A stretch of DNA of 16,375 nt from Bacteroidota bacterium (lineage in GTDB: Bacteria; Bacteroidota; Bacteroidia; Bacteroidales; UBA1402). Below, in pieces: positions 7,290 through 14,861 of the stretch. The stretch spans positions 1 to 16,375 of the forward strand of contig JAUZOU010000026.1 of the NCBI GenBank assembly GCA_030706285.1, read 5' to 3'. The notes beneath the pieces are model-generated. The model was not told the origin of the DNA and ran no database searches. It saw nothing but the letters and a program-made list of their open reading frames with translations. Position numbers and translations under genes: made by a program. Within the stretch, counting starts at the first letter, position 1. Each line of letters opens with the position of its first letter.

Positions 7290-7310
7290 TTGTTAAACGA
7301 ATGATTAACT
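7290..7310 (+). promoter_or_regulatory. Inverted repeat upstream of hydG, possible operator
   Basis: TTGTTAA (7290-7296) faces TTAAC (7305-7309) across 8 nt, about 30 bp before the hydG start. The half-sites resemble those of the redox repressor Rex (TTGTTAA-N4-TTAACAA), but the spacer is 8 instead of 4 and the right half is incomplete. No clean TAnnTTTG promoter is visible; the nearest forms are TATCTTAG at 7242-7249 and a TA-N3-TTTG at 7272-7280. Confidence 0.22.
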
Positions 7311-7339
7311 GCGTCAGTCTGGCGTGAAAAATCAGGATT

Positions 7340-8767
7340 ATGAAATTTTCGCCTGAACAGTATTCCATTCCGGATGAACGGATGCAGCCGTTTATCGACC
7401 CTGTAGAAATATGGGACTATCTGCATCATACCATCACTTCCAAAGAACAAATCAGGGACATTGTTGCCAAGTCGCTGGCTAAACAACGGCTGAATCTCTC
7501 TGAGGTGGCTTGTCTGATTAACGCTGAAAGTCCTGATCTTGTTCAGGAGATCAAGGAAGGAGCAAAAATTCTCAAACGGACTATTTACGGAAACAGGATC
7601 GTGCTGTTTGCACCACTGTATATTGGAAATAAATGTGCCAACGATTGTACCTATTGTGGATTCAGGTCCTCCAATAAGAATGCAGTACGTAAGACGCTTA
7701 CGGATGAAGAAATTGTCCGGGAAATCGAATCGCTGGAAGATAAAGGTCAGAAACGGCTGATCCTGGTGTACGGAGAAAATGCTCAGTATAACCCTGAATT
7801 CATTGCCCACACCGTTCGAATTGCCTATCAGGTAAAAAAAGGCCATGGCGAGATCAGGCGGGTGAACATCAACGCGGCGCCCCTCGAAATAGACGGTTTC
7901 AAGGTCGTGAAAGCAGCAGGCATTGGCACGTATCAGATTTTTCAGGAGACCTACCACCCGGAAGCCTACAAGACCTACCATTTGCGAGGTAAAAAGGCGG
8001 ATTATGGTTACCGGCTGACGGCGTTGGACAGGGCGCAAGAGGCTGGGATAGACGATGTCGGTATCGGTGCCTTGTTCGGCTTGTATGACTGGCGGTTTGA
8101 CGTCCTTGGTCTGGTCAGGCATACCAATCATCTCGAAGCTTGTTACAACGTCGGGCCACATACCATTTCGTTTCCACGCGTCAAGGATGCGTCGATGCTC
8201 GATCTGGGGACCAGGTATTTTGTGAGCGATGACGATTTTAAAAAGCTGGTGGCGATTTTGCGACTGGCGGTTCCCTACACAGGCATGATTCTTACCGCCA
8301 GAGAACCGGCGGCGCTCAGAGACGAGATCATCCAATATGGCGTTTCGCAGATTGACGGCGGAACAAAGATCGAGCTGGGCAGCTATTCCGAAAACGCGGA
8401 TACAGAGAAAAATCTGAAACGGGGACAGTTCCGGATCAACGACGACAGGCCCTTAAATGACATCATCGATGAATTGCTTGGACAAGGAATGATTCCTTCT
8501 TTTTGTACGGCTTGCTATAGACTGGGCAGGACCGGTGAGCATTTTATGGAATTCTCTGTGCCAGGATTCATCAAGCGTTATTGTACACCAAATGCCATTC
8601 TGACATTGGCAGAATACCTGATTGACTATGCTCCCGAAAGCACGGCCCAAAAAGGATGGCAGGTGATCCATTCAGCCATCGGACAGATGGAGGATCAGAA
8701 AATGGCCGCAATGGTCCGTCTGAAACTAGAACAACTTAAAGCAGGGAAACGGGATTTGTACTTTTAA
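7340..8767 (+). CDS. hydG: [FeFe]-hydrogenase maturase HydG (radical SAM tyrosine lyase)
   Basis: HydG cleaves tyrosine with a SAM-derived radical to give p-cresol and dehydroglycine, and turns the latter into the CO and CN ligands of the H-cluster diiron site. At 475 residues it has normal length. The radical SAM motif C-x3-C-x2-C is at Cys99, Cys103 and Cys106 (NKCANDCTYCGF). The C-terminal auxiliary-cluster motif C-x2-C-x22-C, which marks HydG and separates it from the tyrosine lyase ThiH, is intact at Cys389, Cys392 and Cys415. It is the first gene of the hydrogenase operon; its TAA is directly followed by the hydF ATG without a spacer. A possible redox operator lies just upstream. The protein is cytosolic. 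Confidence 0.97.
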   Translation: MKFSPEQYSIPDERMQPFIDPVEIWDYLHHTITSKEQIRDIVAKSLAKQRLNLSEVACLINAESPDLVQEIKEGAKILKRTIYGNRIVLFAPLYIGNKCANDCTYCGFRSSNKNAVRKTLTDEEIVREIESLEDKGQKRLILVYGENAQYNPEFIAHTVRIAYQVKKGHGEIRRVNINAAPLEIDGFKVVKAAGIGTYQIFQETYHPEAYKTYHLRGKKADYGYRLTALDRAQEAGIDDVGIGALFGLYDWRFDVLGLVRHTNHLEACYNVGPHTISFPRVKDASMLDLGTRYFVSDDDFKKLVAILRLAVPYTGMILTAREPAALRDEIIQYGVSQIDGGTKIELGSYSENADTEKNLKRGQFRINDDRPLNDIIDELLGQGMIPSFCTACYRLGRTGEHFMEFSVPGFIKRYCTPNAILTLAEYLIDYAPESTAQKGWQVIHSAIGQMEDQKMAAMVRLKLEQLKAGKRDLYF

Positions 8768-9979
8768 ATGGGTAAGCCTATGAAAAGCCGGGATCTGACA
8801 CCTCATATCGGAATTTTCGGACGGAGGAATGTGGGCAAGAGTGCCTTTATCAATGCCCTTACTGGTGTTGATGTCGCCATTGTTTCAGAAGTGGCGGGCA
8901 CCACCACGGATCCTGTCAGAAAGTCAATGGAGATTTTTGGAATCGGACCTGCCGTCCTGATCGATACGGCGGGTATTGACGATAGTGGAGACCTTGGAGA
9001 AAAGCGGCTGGCTAAAACCCTGGAGGTCATCAAGCAGGTCGATTGTGCCATTTTACTGATATCAGATAATGAGTTTGGCGAGTTTGAAGAAAAACTGATC
9101 CGCCGGTTCAATGACTACCGGATCAGTAGTTTTGTCGTACACAACAAAACCGATTTAAGGCCTTTACTGAACCAGACCATCAAAGATATCCGCCAATCTA
9201 CCGATGTGCCTGTTGTTGAGTTCAGTGCGGTAACGAAGACTAATATCGAAGAAGTTGTTGAAACCCTGAAGAGCGTTATCCCTGAGACTGCATGGCAGCA
9301 TCCATCTTTGCTAAAAGGCGTCATTAAACAGCAGGATGTCGTGTTGCTCATTATTCCGATCGATTCTGAAGCCCCCGAAGGCCGGTTGATCTTGCCTGAA
9401 GTCATGGCAATCCGGGATGTGCTGGACAACAGTGCCATTAATGTGGTGGTCAGGGAAACGGAAGTTGAGTCTTTCCTGAGCCGTTCAGCCATCAATCCGG
9501 CGTTGGTTATCACGGACAGCCAGGCGTTCGAACAGGTGGTCAAACTGATTCCTCCCGAAATGCCGCTGACTAGTTTCAGCGTGGCTTTCGCTCATATGCG
9601 CGGGCCTTTTGAGGCGTATATTAACGGTACGCCACATCTGCTTGATCTTAAAGACGGAGATCGTATCCTGATCTTGGAATCGTGTACCCATCAGGTCAGT
9701 TGTGACGATATCGGCAGGACCAAAATACCGAGGTGGCTGACCGATTTTACTCAGAAGCAGCTGACATTCGATGTCGTTGCCGGATTGACGGAGCTTATAC
9801 GGCCGGTGACGGATTATGCCTTGATTATTCAATGTGGTGGCTGCATGATTACGCGGAAACAAGTATTCGGCCGTTTATCCGAAGCCATTAAAGCCGGCGT
9901 GCCGGTTTCAAATTACGGATTGACGATTGCTTATATGAACGGCATTTTTGACAGAGCGATTGCACCATTTATTCAATAG
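8768..9979 (+). CDS. hydF: [FeFe]-hydrogenase maturation GTPase HydF
   Basis: HydF is the scaffold on which the diiron subcluster is completed before transfer to apo-HydA. The N-terminal TrmE/Era-like GTPase domain shows the P-loop G-R-R-N-V-G-K-S (18-25), D-T-A-G (66-69), N-K-T-D (126-129) and S-A (153-154). A central dimerisation region follows, then the C-terminal iron-sulfur domain with E-S-C-T-H (Cys306, His308) and Q-C-G-G-C (Cys356, Cys359). The family consensus at the last motif is His-Cys-x-x-Cys; here the His position is Gln355. Length, 403 residues, is usual. The start codon touches the hydG stop; a second in-frame ATG at 8780 would remove four residues. The hydE gene follows after 2 bp, indicating coupled translation. 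Confidence 0.96.
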   Translation: MGKPMKSRDLTPHIGIFGRRNVGKSAFINALTGVDVAIVSEVAGTTTDPVRKSMEIFGIGPAVLIDTAGIDDSGDLGEKRLAKTLEVIKQVDCAILLISDNEFGEFEEKLIRRFNDYRISSFVVHNKTDLRPLLNQTIKDIRQSTDVPVVEFSAVTKTNIEEVVETLKSVIPETAWQHPSLLKGVIKQQDVVLLIIPIDSEAPEGRLILPEVMAIRDVLDNSAINVVVRETEVESFLSRSAINPALVITDSQAFEQVVKLIPPEMPLTSFSVAFAHMRGPFEAYINGTPHLLDLKDGDRILILESCTHQVSCDDIGRTKIPRWLTDFTQKQLTFDVVAGLTELIRPVTDYALIIQCGGCMITRKQVFGRLSEAIKAGVPVSNYGLTIAYMNGIFDRAIAPFIQ

Positions 9980-9981
9980 AC

Positions 9982-11115
9982 ATGGCACCTGACCTTTCCA
10001 GATCAGCTGTTATCCGTCTTCTTTCCCTGACAGAAAAAGAAGACCAGGAAGCCTTGATGAAAAAGGCTTATGCAATCAAAGAAAAAGAACTTGGCAGAAA
10101 CGTGTTTCTCAGAGGATTGATCGAGCTGTCCAATGTGTGCCGGAAAAATTGCCTGTATTGTGGCATTCGCTGTGGAAATGAGAAGGTGGTCAGGTATTCA
10201 CTGTCAGACGAGGAAGTACTCAAGACGATAGAGATAGCCAGACAAAACAGATTGACAAGTTTGGTTATTCAGGCTGGAGAGCAAACCAATGAAGCGTTCA
10301 TTAACCGGATGACACAGCTAATAACACGCATCAAGAAGGTTACACAGGATGATTTCAGGATCACGCTTTCATTAGGTGAACAAACCGCGGATACATACCG
10401 GAGATGGTTTGAGGCTGGTGCACAACGGTATTTGCTGAGAATTGAGACGTCCAGTGAAGAGCTGTACAGAAAGATCCATCCGGCTGATGGGCTACACGAT
10501 TTCAATACACGCCTGAATTGTCTGGAACGTATCCGGGAAATAGGTTATCAGACAGGAACAGGGGTAATGATCGGATTACCGTTTCAGACAATTGAGAACC
10601 TTGCTGACGATTTATTGTTTATTAAACACCAGGATATCGATATGGTAGGCATGGGACCCTATATAGAACATACTGAGACACCCTTGTTCAATGATGCAGC
10701 AACGTTGATGCCATTGATGGACCGGTTTGAGTTGTCCCTTCGGATGATTGCAGTCCTTCGGCTGCTGATGCCTGTGATCAATATCGCTTCCACGACAGCC
10801 TTGCAGGCGATTGTTCCGGCAGGCAGGGAATTGGGACTGATGGCCGGAGCCAATGTTTTGATGCCCAATCTGACACCTGTCCACTATCAAAGAAATTATC
10901 GACTGTATGAACATAAACCTTGTTTGGATAAAAGAGCCGGCGAAATACTGGATGAACTGTCTGACAAGATCAAGGCAATCGGAGAATCAATTGTTTATGA
11001 CGATTATGGAGACTCTGCCCATTATTTAATGAGAATCAACCAACCAACTAGTACACCGAAAAATGATTACCAAAGAAAAAGTATGTCATGTTCCGGCGAT
11101 GACCGAAGAAGATAA
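9982..11115 (+). CDS. hydE: [FeFe]-hydrogenase maturase HydE (radical SAM)
   Basis: HydE is the second radical SAM maturase; it acts on the Fe(CO)2(CN)Cys synthon made by HydG on the route to the diiron subcluster. The C-x3-C-x2-C motif is at Cys53, Cys57 and Cys60 (NVCRKNCLYCGIRC), followed by the expected GNEKVVRYSLSDEEV segment. TGTGVMIGLPFQT and the GPYIEHTETPL segment are strongly HydE-like. The region where some HydE proteins carry a second cluster has only a single Cys (YEHKPCLDKR), so the optional auxiliary cluster appears absent. At 377 residues it is somewhat long, with a low-complexity basic tail (residues ~355-377) that overlaps the next gene by 53 bp. The ATG lies 2 bp after the hydF stop. 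Confidence 0.95.
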   Translation: MAPDLSRSAVIRLLSLTEKEDQEALMKKAYAIKEKELGRNVFLRGLIELSNVCRKNCLYCGIRCGNEKVVRYSLSDEEVLKTIEIARQNRLTSLVIQAGEQTNEAFINRMTQLITRIKKVTQDDFRITLSLGEQTADTYRRWFEAGAQRYLLRIETSSEELYRKIHPADGLHDFNTRLNCLERIREIGYQTGTGVMIGLPFQTIENLADDLLFIKHQDIDMVGMGPYIEHTETPLFNDAATLMPLMDRFELSLRMIAVLRLLMPVINIASTTALQAIVPAGRELGLMAGANVLMPNLTPVHYQRNYRLYEHKPCLDKRAGEILDELSDKIKAIGESIVYDDYGDSAHYLMRINQPTSTPKNDYQRKSMSCSGDDRRR

Positions 11116-11563
11116 GTTCAAGCTTCTGGAAGATGTCATCATTGAGTATGAAAAGAAGGAAAGTAACCTGATCCAGATATTGCATATGGCACAGGCTATT
11201 TTTGGTTACCTCCCTCCTGACGTTCAGTCGTTCATCGCAGACAGGATGGGACTGTCCGTTTCAAAGGTCAACAGTGTGCTGACCTTCTACACGTTTTTCA
11301 CCACCAAACCTAAGGGAAAATATTCGGTTTCAGTCTGCCTTGGTACGGCTTGTTATGTTCGTGGGGGTAAGGAGGTGCTGAACAAGCTGAAAGAGGTTCT
11401 TGGTCTAGAAGTTGGCTCCACAACCGAGGATAGATTGTTTTCACTTTCGGTGATGCGTTGTATCGGTTCCTGCGGATTGGCACCGGCGATGACGATAAAC
11501 GGTAAGGTGTACAAACAGGTTACTCCAAGTAAGATTCAGCGAATTCTAGGAATGCTGAAATAG
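11063..11563 (+). CDS. hydC: NuoE-like [2Fe-2S] subunit of the bifurcating hydrogenase (HydC)
   Basis: This 166-residue protein is the NuoE/HydC (HndA) subunit that binds the HydB subunit. The thioredoxin-like ferredoxin fold carries its [2Fe-2S] cluster on Cys92, Cys97 (VCLGTACYVRG), Cys133 and Cys137 (MRCIGSCGLAPA). The helical N-terminal domain includes I-L-H-M-A-Q-A-I-F-G-Y-L-P and L-S-V-S-K-V-N-S-V-L-T-F-Y-T-F-F, both diagnostic. It overlaps hydE by 53 bp if it starts at 11063; an ATG at 11099 gives a 154-residue form with a 17-bp overlap and begins directly before TEEDKFKLLEDV. The residues lost would not be part of the fold, so the shorter form is equally plausible. The next gene, hydB, starts 199 bp later, an unusually large gap for this operon. 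Confidence 0.94.
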   Translation: MITKEKVCHVPAMTEEDKFKLLEDVIIEYEKKESNLIQILHMAQAIFGYLPPDVQSFIADRMGLSVSKVNSVLTFYTFFTTKPKGKYSVSVCLGTACYVRGGKEVLNKLKEVLGLEVGSTTEDRLFSLSVMRCIGSCGLAPAMTINGKVYKQVTPSKIQRILGMLK

Positions 11564-11649
11564 ATCATCAATGATAGATTCAACCGATACAGTTTCAAAT
11601 GAGCTTGATTAAATAGATCGTTTAAACCAAAAACAGCCTACAGAGTACA

Positions 11650-11751
11650 ATGACCATATTGAAAAACAGCTATGATCATATGAAACGAGCAAGCCTGTAC
11701 CAGGCATCCAAGCAGATGATAATCGGCATGCGGCATTACATCTGTCCTTAA
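11650..11751 (+). CDS. Possible small ORF between hydC and hydB
   Basis: An open frame of 33 codons runs from the ATG at 11650 to TAA at 11749-11751, ending 11 bp before the hydB ATG; a second start at 11680 gives 23 residues. The product is basic (several Lys, Arg and His) and ends R-H-Y-I-C-P. It fills much of the only sizable gap in the operon. I recognise no family; it could be a small protein, a translated leader, a remnant of a lost gene, or chance. Confidence 0.2.
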   Translation: MTILKNSYDHMKRASLYQASKQMIIGMRHYICP

Positions 11752-11762
11752 ACAAAAAAAAG

Positions 11763-14700
11763 ATGAAAATCAATTCACTCTCAGATCTTGAAGCCGTTAA
11801 GAACGACTTCCTGACGAAAGAAAAAGAATATCTGTATACGGCCCACATTTGTTACGGTGCAGGCTGTCTGTCCTCCGATTGCAAGGATTTTAAGGACGCT
11901 TTCTTAAAAGCGCTGGAAGATGAGAAGCTTCAGACCAAAGTCAGGATTAATCTGACTGGATGTATGGGTGCTTGTACCCTTGGGCCGACCTTGATTATCA
12001 ATCCGGGTAACATATTGTATTGCAATCTTAACCCAGCCAGCGCTTCTCAGATTGTAGACGAACACATTCGCAAAGGAAAGATTGCCGACAGATATTGCTA
12101 TAAAAACCCGGAAACCGGTAAGCCCATCCCCAAGTTGAGTGATATTCCTTTTTTCAAGCATCAGAAAAAAATTGTTCTTGAAAAATGCGGGCTTATTGAC
12201 TTCGGCTCCTTGGAAGAATACATCGCCCATGATGGCTATTTTGCCTTGGCAAAAGTGCTTGGTTCGATGTCGCAGGCAGAAGTGATCAATGAAATTAAAC
12301 AATCAGGTCTGCGCGGAAGAGGTGGTGGCGGCTTCCCAACCGGTTTGAAATGGGAAATGGCCAATAAAGAGGCAAACGAACAGAAATACATCATTTGCAA
12401 TGCAGATGAGGGAGATCCTGGAGCATTTATGGACCGGAGTTTGCTCGAAGGAGATGCTCATTCGGTCATTGAAGGACTGGTAATCGGTGGGTATGCCATT
12501 GGTGCATCCAAGGGTGTGGTCTATATTCGGGCAGAATATCCGGTCGCCATTGAGCGGCTCAAGATAGCCATTAAGCTAGCCAGAGCGTGCGGACTGTTGG
12601 GAGAAACGATTCTTGGCAGCCAGTTTGGTTTCGATGTGGATATCCGGATTGGAGCCGGTGCATTTGTCTGCGGAGAAGAAACAGCGTTGATGGAATCCGT
12701 CGAAGGCAAGCGGGGCGAACCCAGGCAAAAGCCACCTTATCCGGTTCAACGTGGGCTATTTGGAAGACCAACCGTTATCAATAATGTTGAAACGCTGGGT
12801 AATGTAGCTCAGATTATCCTTAAAGGTTCAGACTGGTTTTCGTCTATTGGTACCGAAAAGAGCAAGGGTACCAAAGTGTTTGCCCTTGCCGGAGATGTTG
12901 TAAACAAAGGTTTGATAGAAGTACCAATGGGAACTACATTGGGCGAGATTATCTACGAGGTGGGAGGAGGCATTCCAAGGGGCAAGCTATTCAAAATGGC
13001 TCAAACCGGAGGCCCTTCAGGCGGTTGTTTGACGCCTGCCCATCTGAATACTCCGATTGATTATGATTCGCTGACTCAGTTGGGCGCCATTATGGGTTCA
13101 GGAGGATTGATTGTGGCTGATGAAGATACCTGCATGGTCGATATTGCTCGTTTCTTTATGGACTTTGTGCAGGATGAATCCTGCGGGAAATGTGTTCCGT
13201 GCAGGATAGGCACCAAACGGATGCTTGAAATTCTTGAGCGGATCACCCGGGGAGAAGGAAAGGAAGGTGATATTGAAATACTTATGGAACTGGGAGGCTC
13301 CATCAAAGATGCAGCCATTTGTGGCCTGGGGCAAACGGCTCCGAACCCAGTGCTTAGTACCATCAACCATTTCAGGAAGGAATATGACGAACACATCCGG
13401 CAGCATTACTGCCGGGCAGGTGTTTGCAGCGATCTGTTTCTTTCTCCTTGTCAGAATGCTTGTCCGGCCGGAGTCAATGTCCCGGGCTATGTGGCTTTGA
13501 TTGCTGCAGGCAGGGTGCGTGATGCTTACAACCTGATCCGTCAGGAAAACCCGTTTCCTTCCATTTGCGGGAGGGTTTGTACTCATCCCTGTGAAAGCAA
13601 GTGCCGCAGGGGACAGTTGGATGAACCGATTGCCATTGCCGATCTGAAAAGGTATGCTGCAGATTTCGTGCTTAATTCCGATGAACCGTTTATGAGCTTT
13701 AATTTCCATAAGAACGGGAAATCAGTCGGTATTATCGGAGCTGGCCCTTCAGGGCTGACATGTGGCTATTATTTGTCGCGCCTTGGTTATGCTGTCGATA
13801 TTTACGAAGAGAAGCCTGTAGCTGGTGGCATTCTGGCCTATGGTATTCCGGAATATCGTCTGCCTAAATCAGAACTGAAAAAAGAGATCGATTCAATTAT
13901 ACAGTCAGGAATCAATATTATTTACAATACCAAAGTGGGAAAGGATATTTCCTTCAGTGAGCTGAAGTCAACATATAATGCTGTCTACATTGCGACCGGA
14001 ACCCAGCTGTCCCGGAAAATCGGGATCGAAGGTGAAGAGTTGAGCGGTGTTTATCACGGACTCGATTTCTTGAGGGACATCAACATGAAGAAAAATGTGG
14101 AGGTCAAAGGGGTTATCGCTGTCATTGGCGGTGGCAGTACGGCTATCGATGCCGCCAGATCGGCGGTCCGTCTTGGTGCCAGAAAAGTTATGATACTCTA
14201 CCGGAGGACCAGAGAAGAAATGCCGGCGGACAAGCGGGAAATCGAGGATGCCATCGAAGAAGGCGTTGTTTTGCAGGAATTGACGGCTCCGGTTCGCTTC
14301 ATTGGCTATGGTCAGGTTTCAACGGTCGAATGTGTCAGGATGATGCCTGGAAAATTCGGCAAAGATGGCCGGAGGGTACCGGTGGAAGTACCGGACTCTA
14401 ATTTTATGATCGACATCGACATGGCCATCCCGGCCGTCAGCCAGTATTCGGATCTGCCTTTCCTTTCGAAGGCTGAAGTCGGTATAACCGATTGGGGCAC
14501 CTTTATTGTCGATCCTTATACTCAAATGACGACCCAGCCGGGCGTTTTTGCCGGCGGAGATATTGCCAGAGGTTCGGATGTCGTGATCACAGCCATTGCC
14601 GACGGTAAAAATGCAGCCAAGTCGATTGATAAATACCTTGGAGGAAAGGGCCTACTGAATATCGGTGACCCGATCGAGATACCCTCCAGAGGCATCGATG

Positions 14701-14852
14701 AGGAAACGACCGTCGAACATGAACGGTTCAAAATGCGATGCCTGGATCCTGAACAACGGAGAGGTAATTTTGAGGAAGTCCAGCAAGGATTCCACAAATT
14801 GAATGCCATTGCTGAAGCAATGAGATGTCTACAATGTTCAAAACGTAAATAG
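11763..14852 (+). CDS. hydB: HydB fusion: [2Fe-2S] domain + NuoF-type FMN/NADH core + GltD/NfnB-type FAD-NADPH module
   Basis: This 1029-residue protein is the flavin subunit of an NAD(P)-linked [FeFe] hydrogenase. Residues ~25-100 are a thioredoxin-like [2Fe-2S] domain (Cys30, Cys35, Cys67, Cys71). Residues ~140-545 are NuoF-like: G-R-G-G-G-G-F-P-T-G (185-194) for FMN/NADH, E-G-D-P-G-A-F-M-D-R (216-225), an SLBB region, and a [4Fe-4S] site at Cys474, Cys477, Cys480 and Cys520. In place of the two C-terminal ferredoxin clusters usual in HydB, residues ~560-1029 form a complete GltD module. This has cysteines 563, 567, 602, 606, 610 and 614, an FAD G-A-G-P-S-G (659-664), an NADPH-type G-G-G-S-T-A-I-D-A-A-R (789-799) with Y-R-R-T-R-E (813-818), and a second FAD segment, G-G-D-I-A-R-G (930-936). 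It could exchange electrons with both NAD(H) and NADP(H). hydA follows after 9 bp. Confidence 0.95.
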   Translation: MKINSLSDLEAVKNDFLTKEKEYLYTAHICYGAGCLSSDCKDFKDAFLKALEDEKLQTKVRINLTGCMGACTLGPTLIINPGNILYCNLNPASASQIVDEHIRKGKIADRYCYKNPETGKPIPKLSDIPFFKHQKKIVLEKCGLIDFGSLEEYIAHDGYFALAKVLGSMSQAEVINEIKQSGLRGRGGGGFPTGLKWEMANKEANEQKYIICNADEGDPGAFMDRSLLEGDAHSVIEGLVIGGYAIGASKGVVYIRAEYPVAIERLKIAIKLARACGLLGETILGSQFGFDVDIRIGAGAFVCGEETALMESVEGKRGEPRQKPPYPVQRGLFGRPTVINNVETLGNVAQIILKGSDWFSSIGTEKSKGTKVFALAGDVVNKGLIEVPMGTTLGEIIYEVGGGIPRGKLFKMAQTGGPSGGCLTPAHLNTPIDYDSLTQLGAIMGSGGLIVADEDTCMVDIARFFMDFVQDESCGKCVPCRIGTKRMLEILERITRGEGKEGDIEILMELGGSIKDAAICGLGQTAPNPVLSTINHFRKEYDEHIRQHYCRAGVCSDLFLSPCQNACPAGVNVPGYVALIAAGRVRDAYNLIRQENPFPSICGRVCTHPCESKCRRGQLDEPIAIADLKRYAADFVLNSDEPFMSFNFHKNGKSVGIIGAGPSGLTCGYYLSRLGYAVDIYEEKPVAGGILAYGIPEYRLPKSELKKEIDSIIQSGINIIYNTKVGKDISFSELKSTYNAVYIATGTQLSRKIGIEGEELSGVYHGLDFLRDINMKKNVEVKGVIAVIGGGSTAIDAARSAVRLGARKVMILYRRTREEMPADKREIEDAIEEGVVLQELTAPVRFIGYGQVSTVECVRMMPGKFGKDGRRVPVEVPDSNFMIDIDMAIPAVSQYSDLPFLSKAEVGITDWGTFIVDPYTQMTTQPGVFAGGDIARGSDVVITAIADGKNAAKSIDKYLGGKGLLNIGDPIEIPSRGIDEETTVEHERFKMRCLDPEQRRGNFEEVQQGFHKLNAIAEAMRCLQCSKRK

Positions 14853-14861
14853 CTTGCTGTT

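Noticed and set aside
7169..8335. A 388-codon open frame on the minus strand opposite hydG
   Set aside because: It is the antisense shadow of hydG. The translation has no family features, and the plus strand has intact HydG motifs throughout.
13440..13470. Possibility that hydB and the GltD part are two genes joined by a missed stop or frameshift
   Set aside because: The frame is continuous with no stop, and the NuoF part passes directly into the GltD cysteine region without a start-like site or spacer, so a true fusion is the simpler reading.
13098..13709. A 203-codon minus-strand frame inside hydB
   Set aside because: It lies opposite the NuoF cluster and GltD junction, where the plus-strand cysteine motifs are intact; it is composition-driven antisense.
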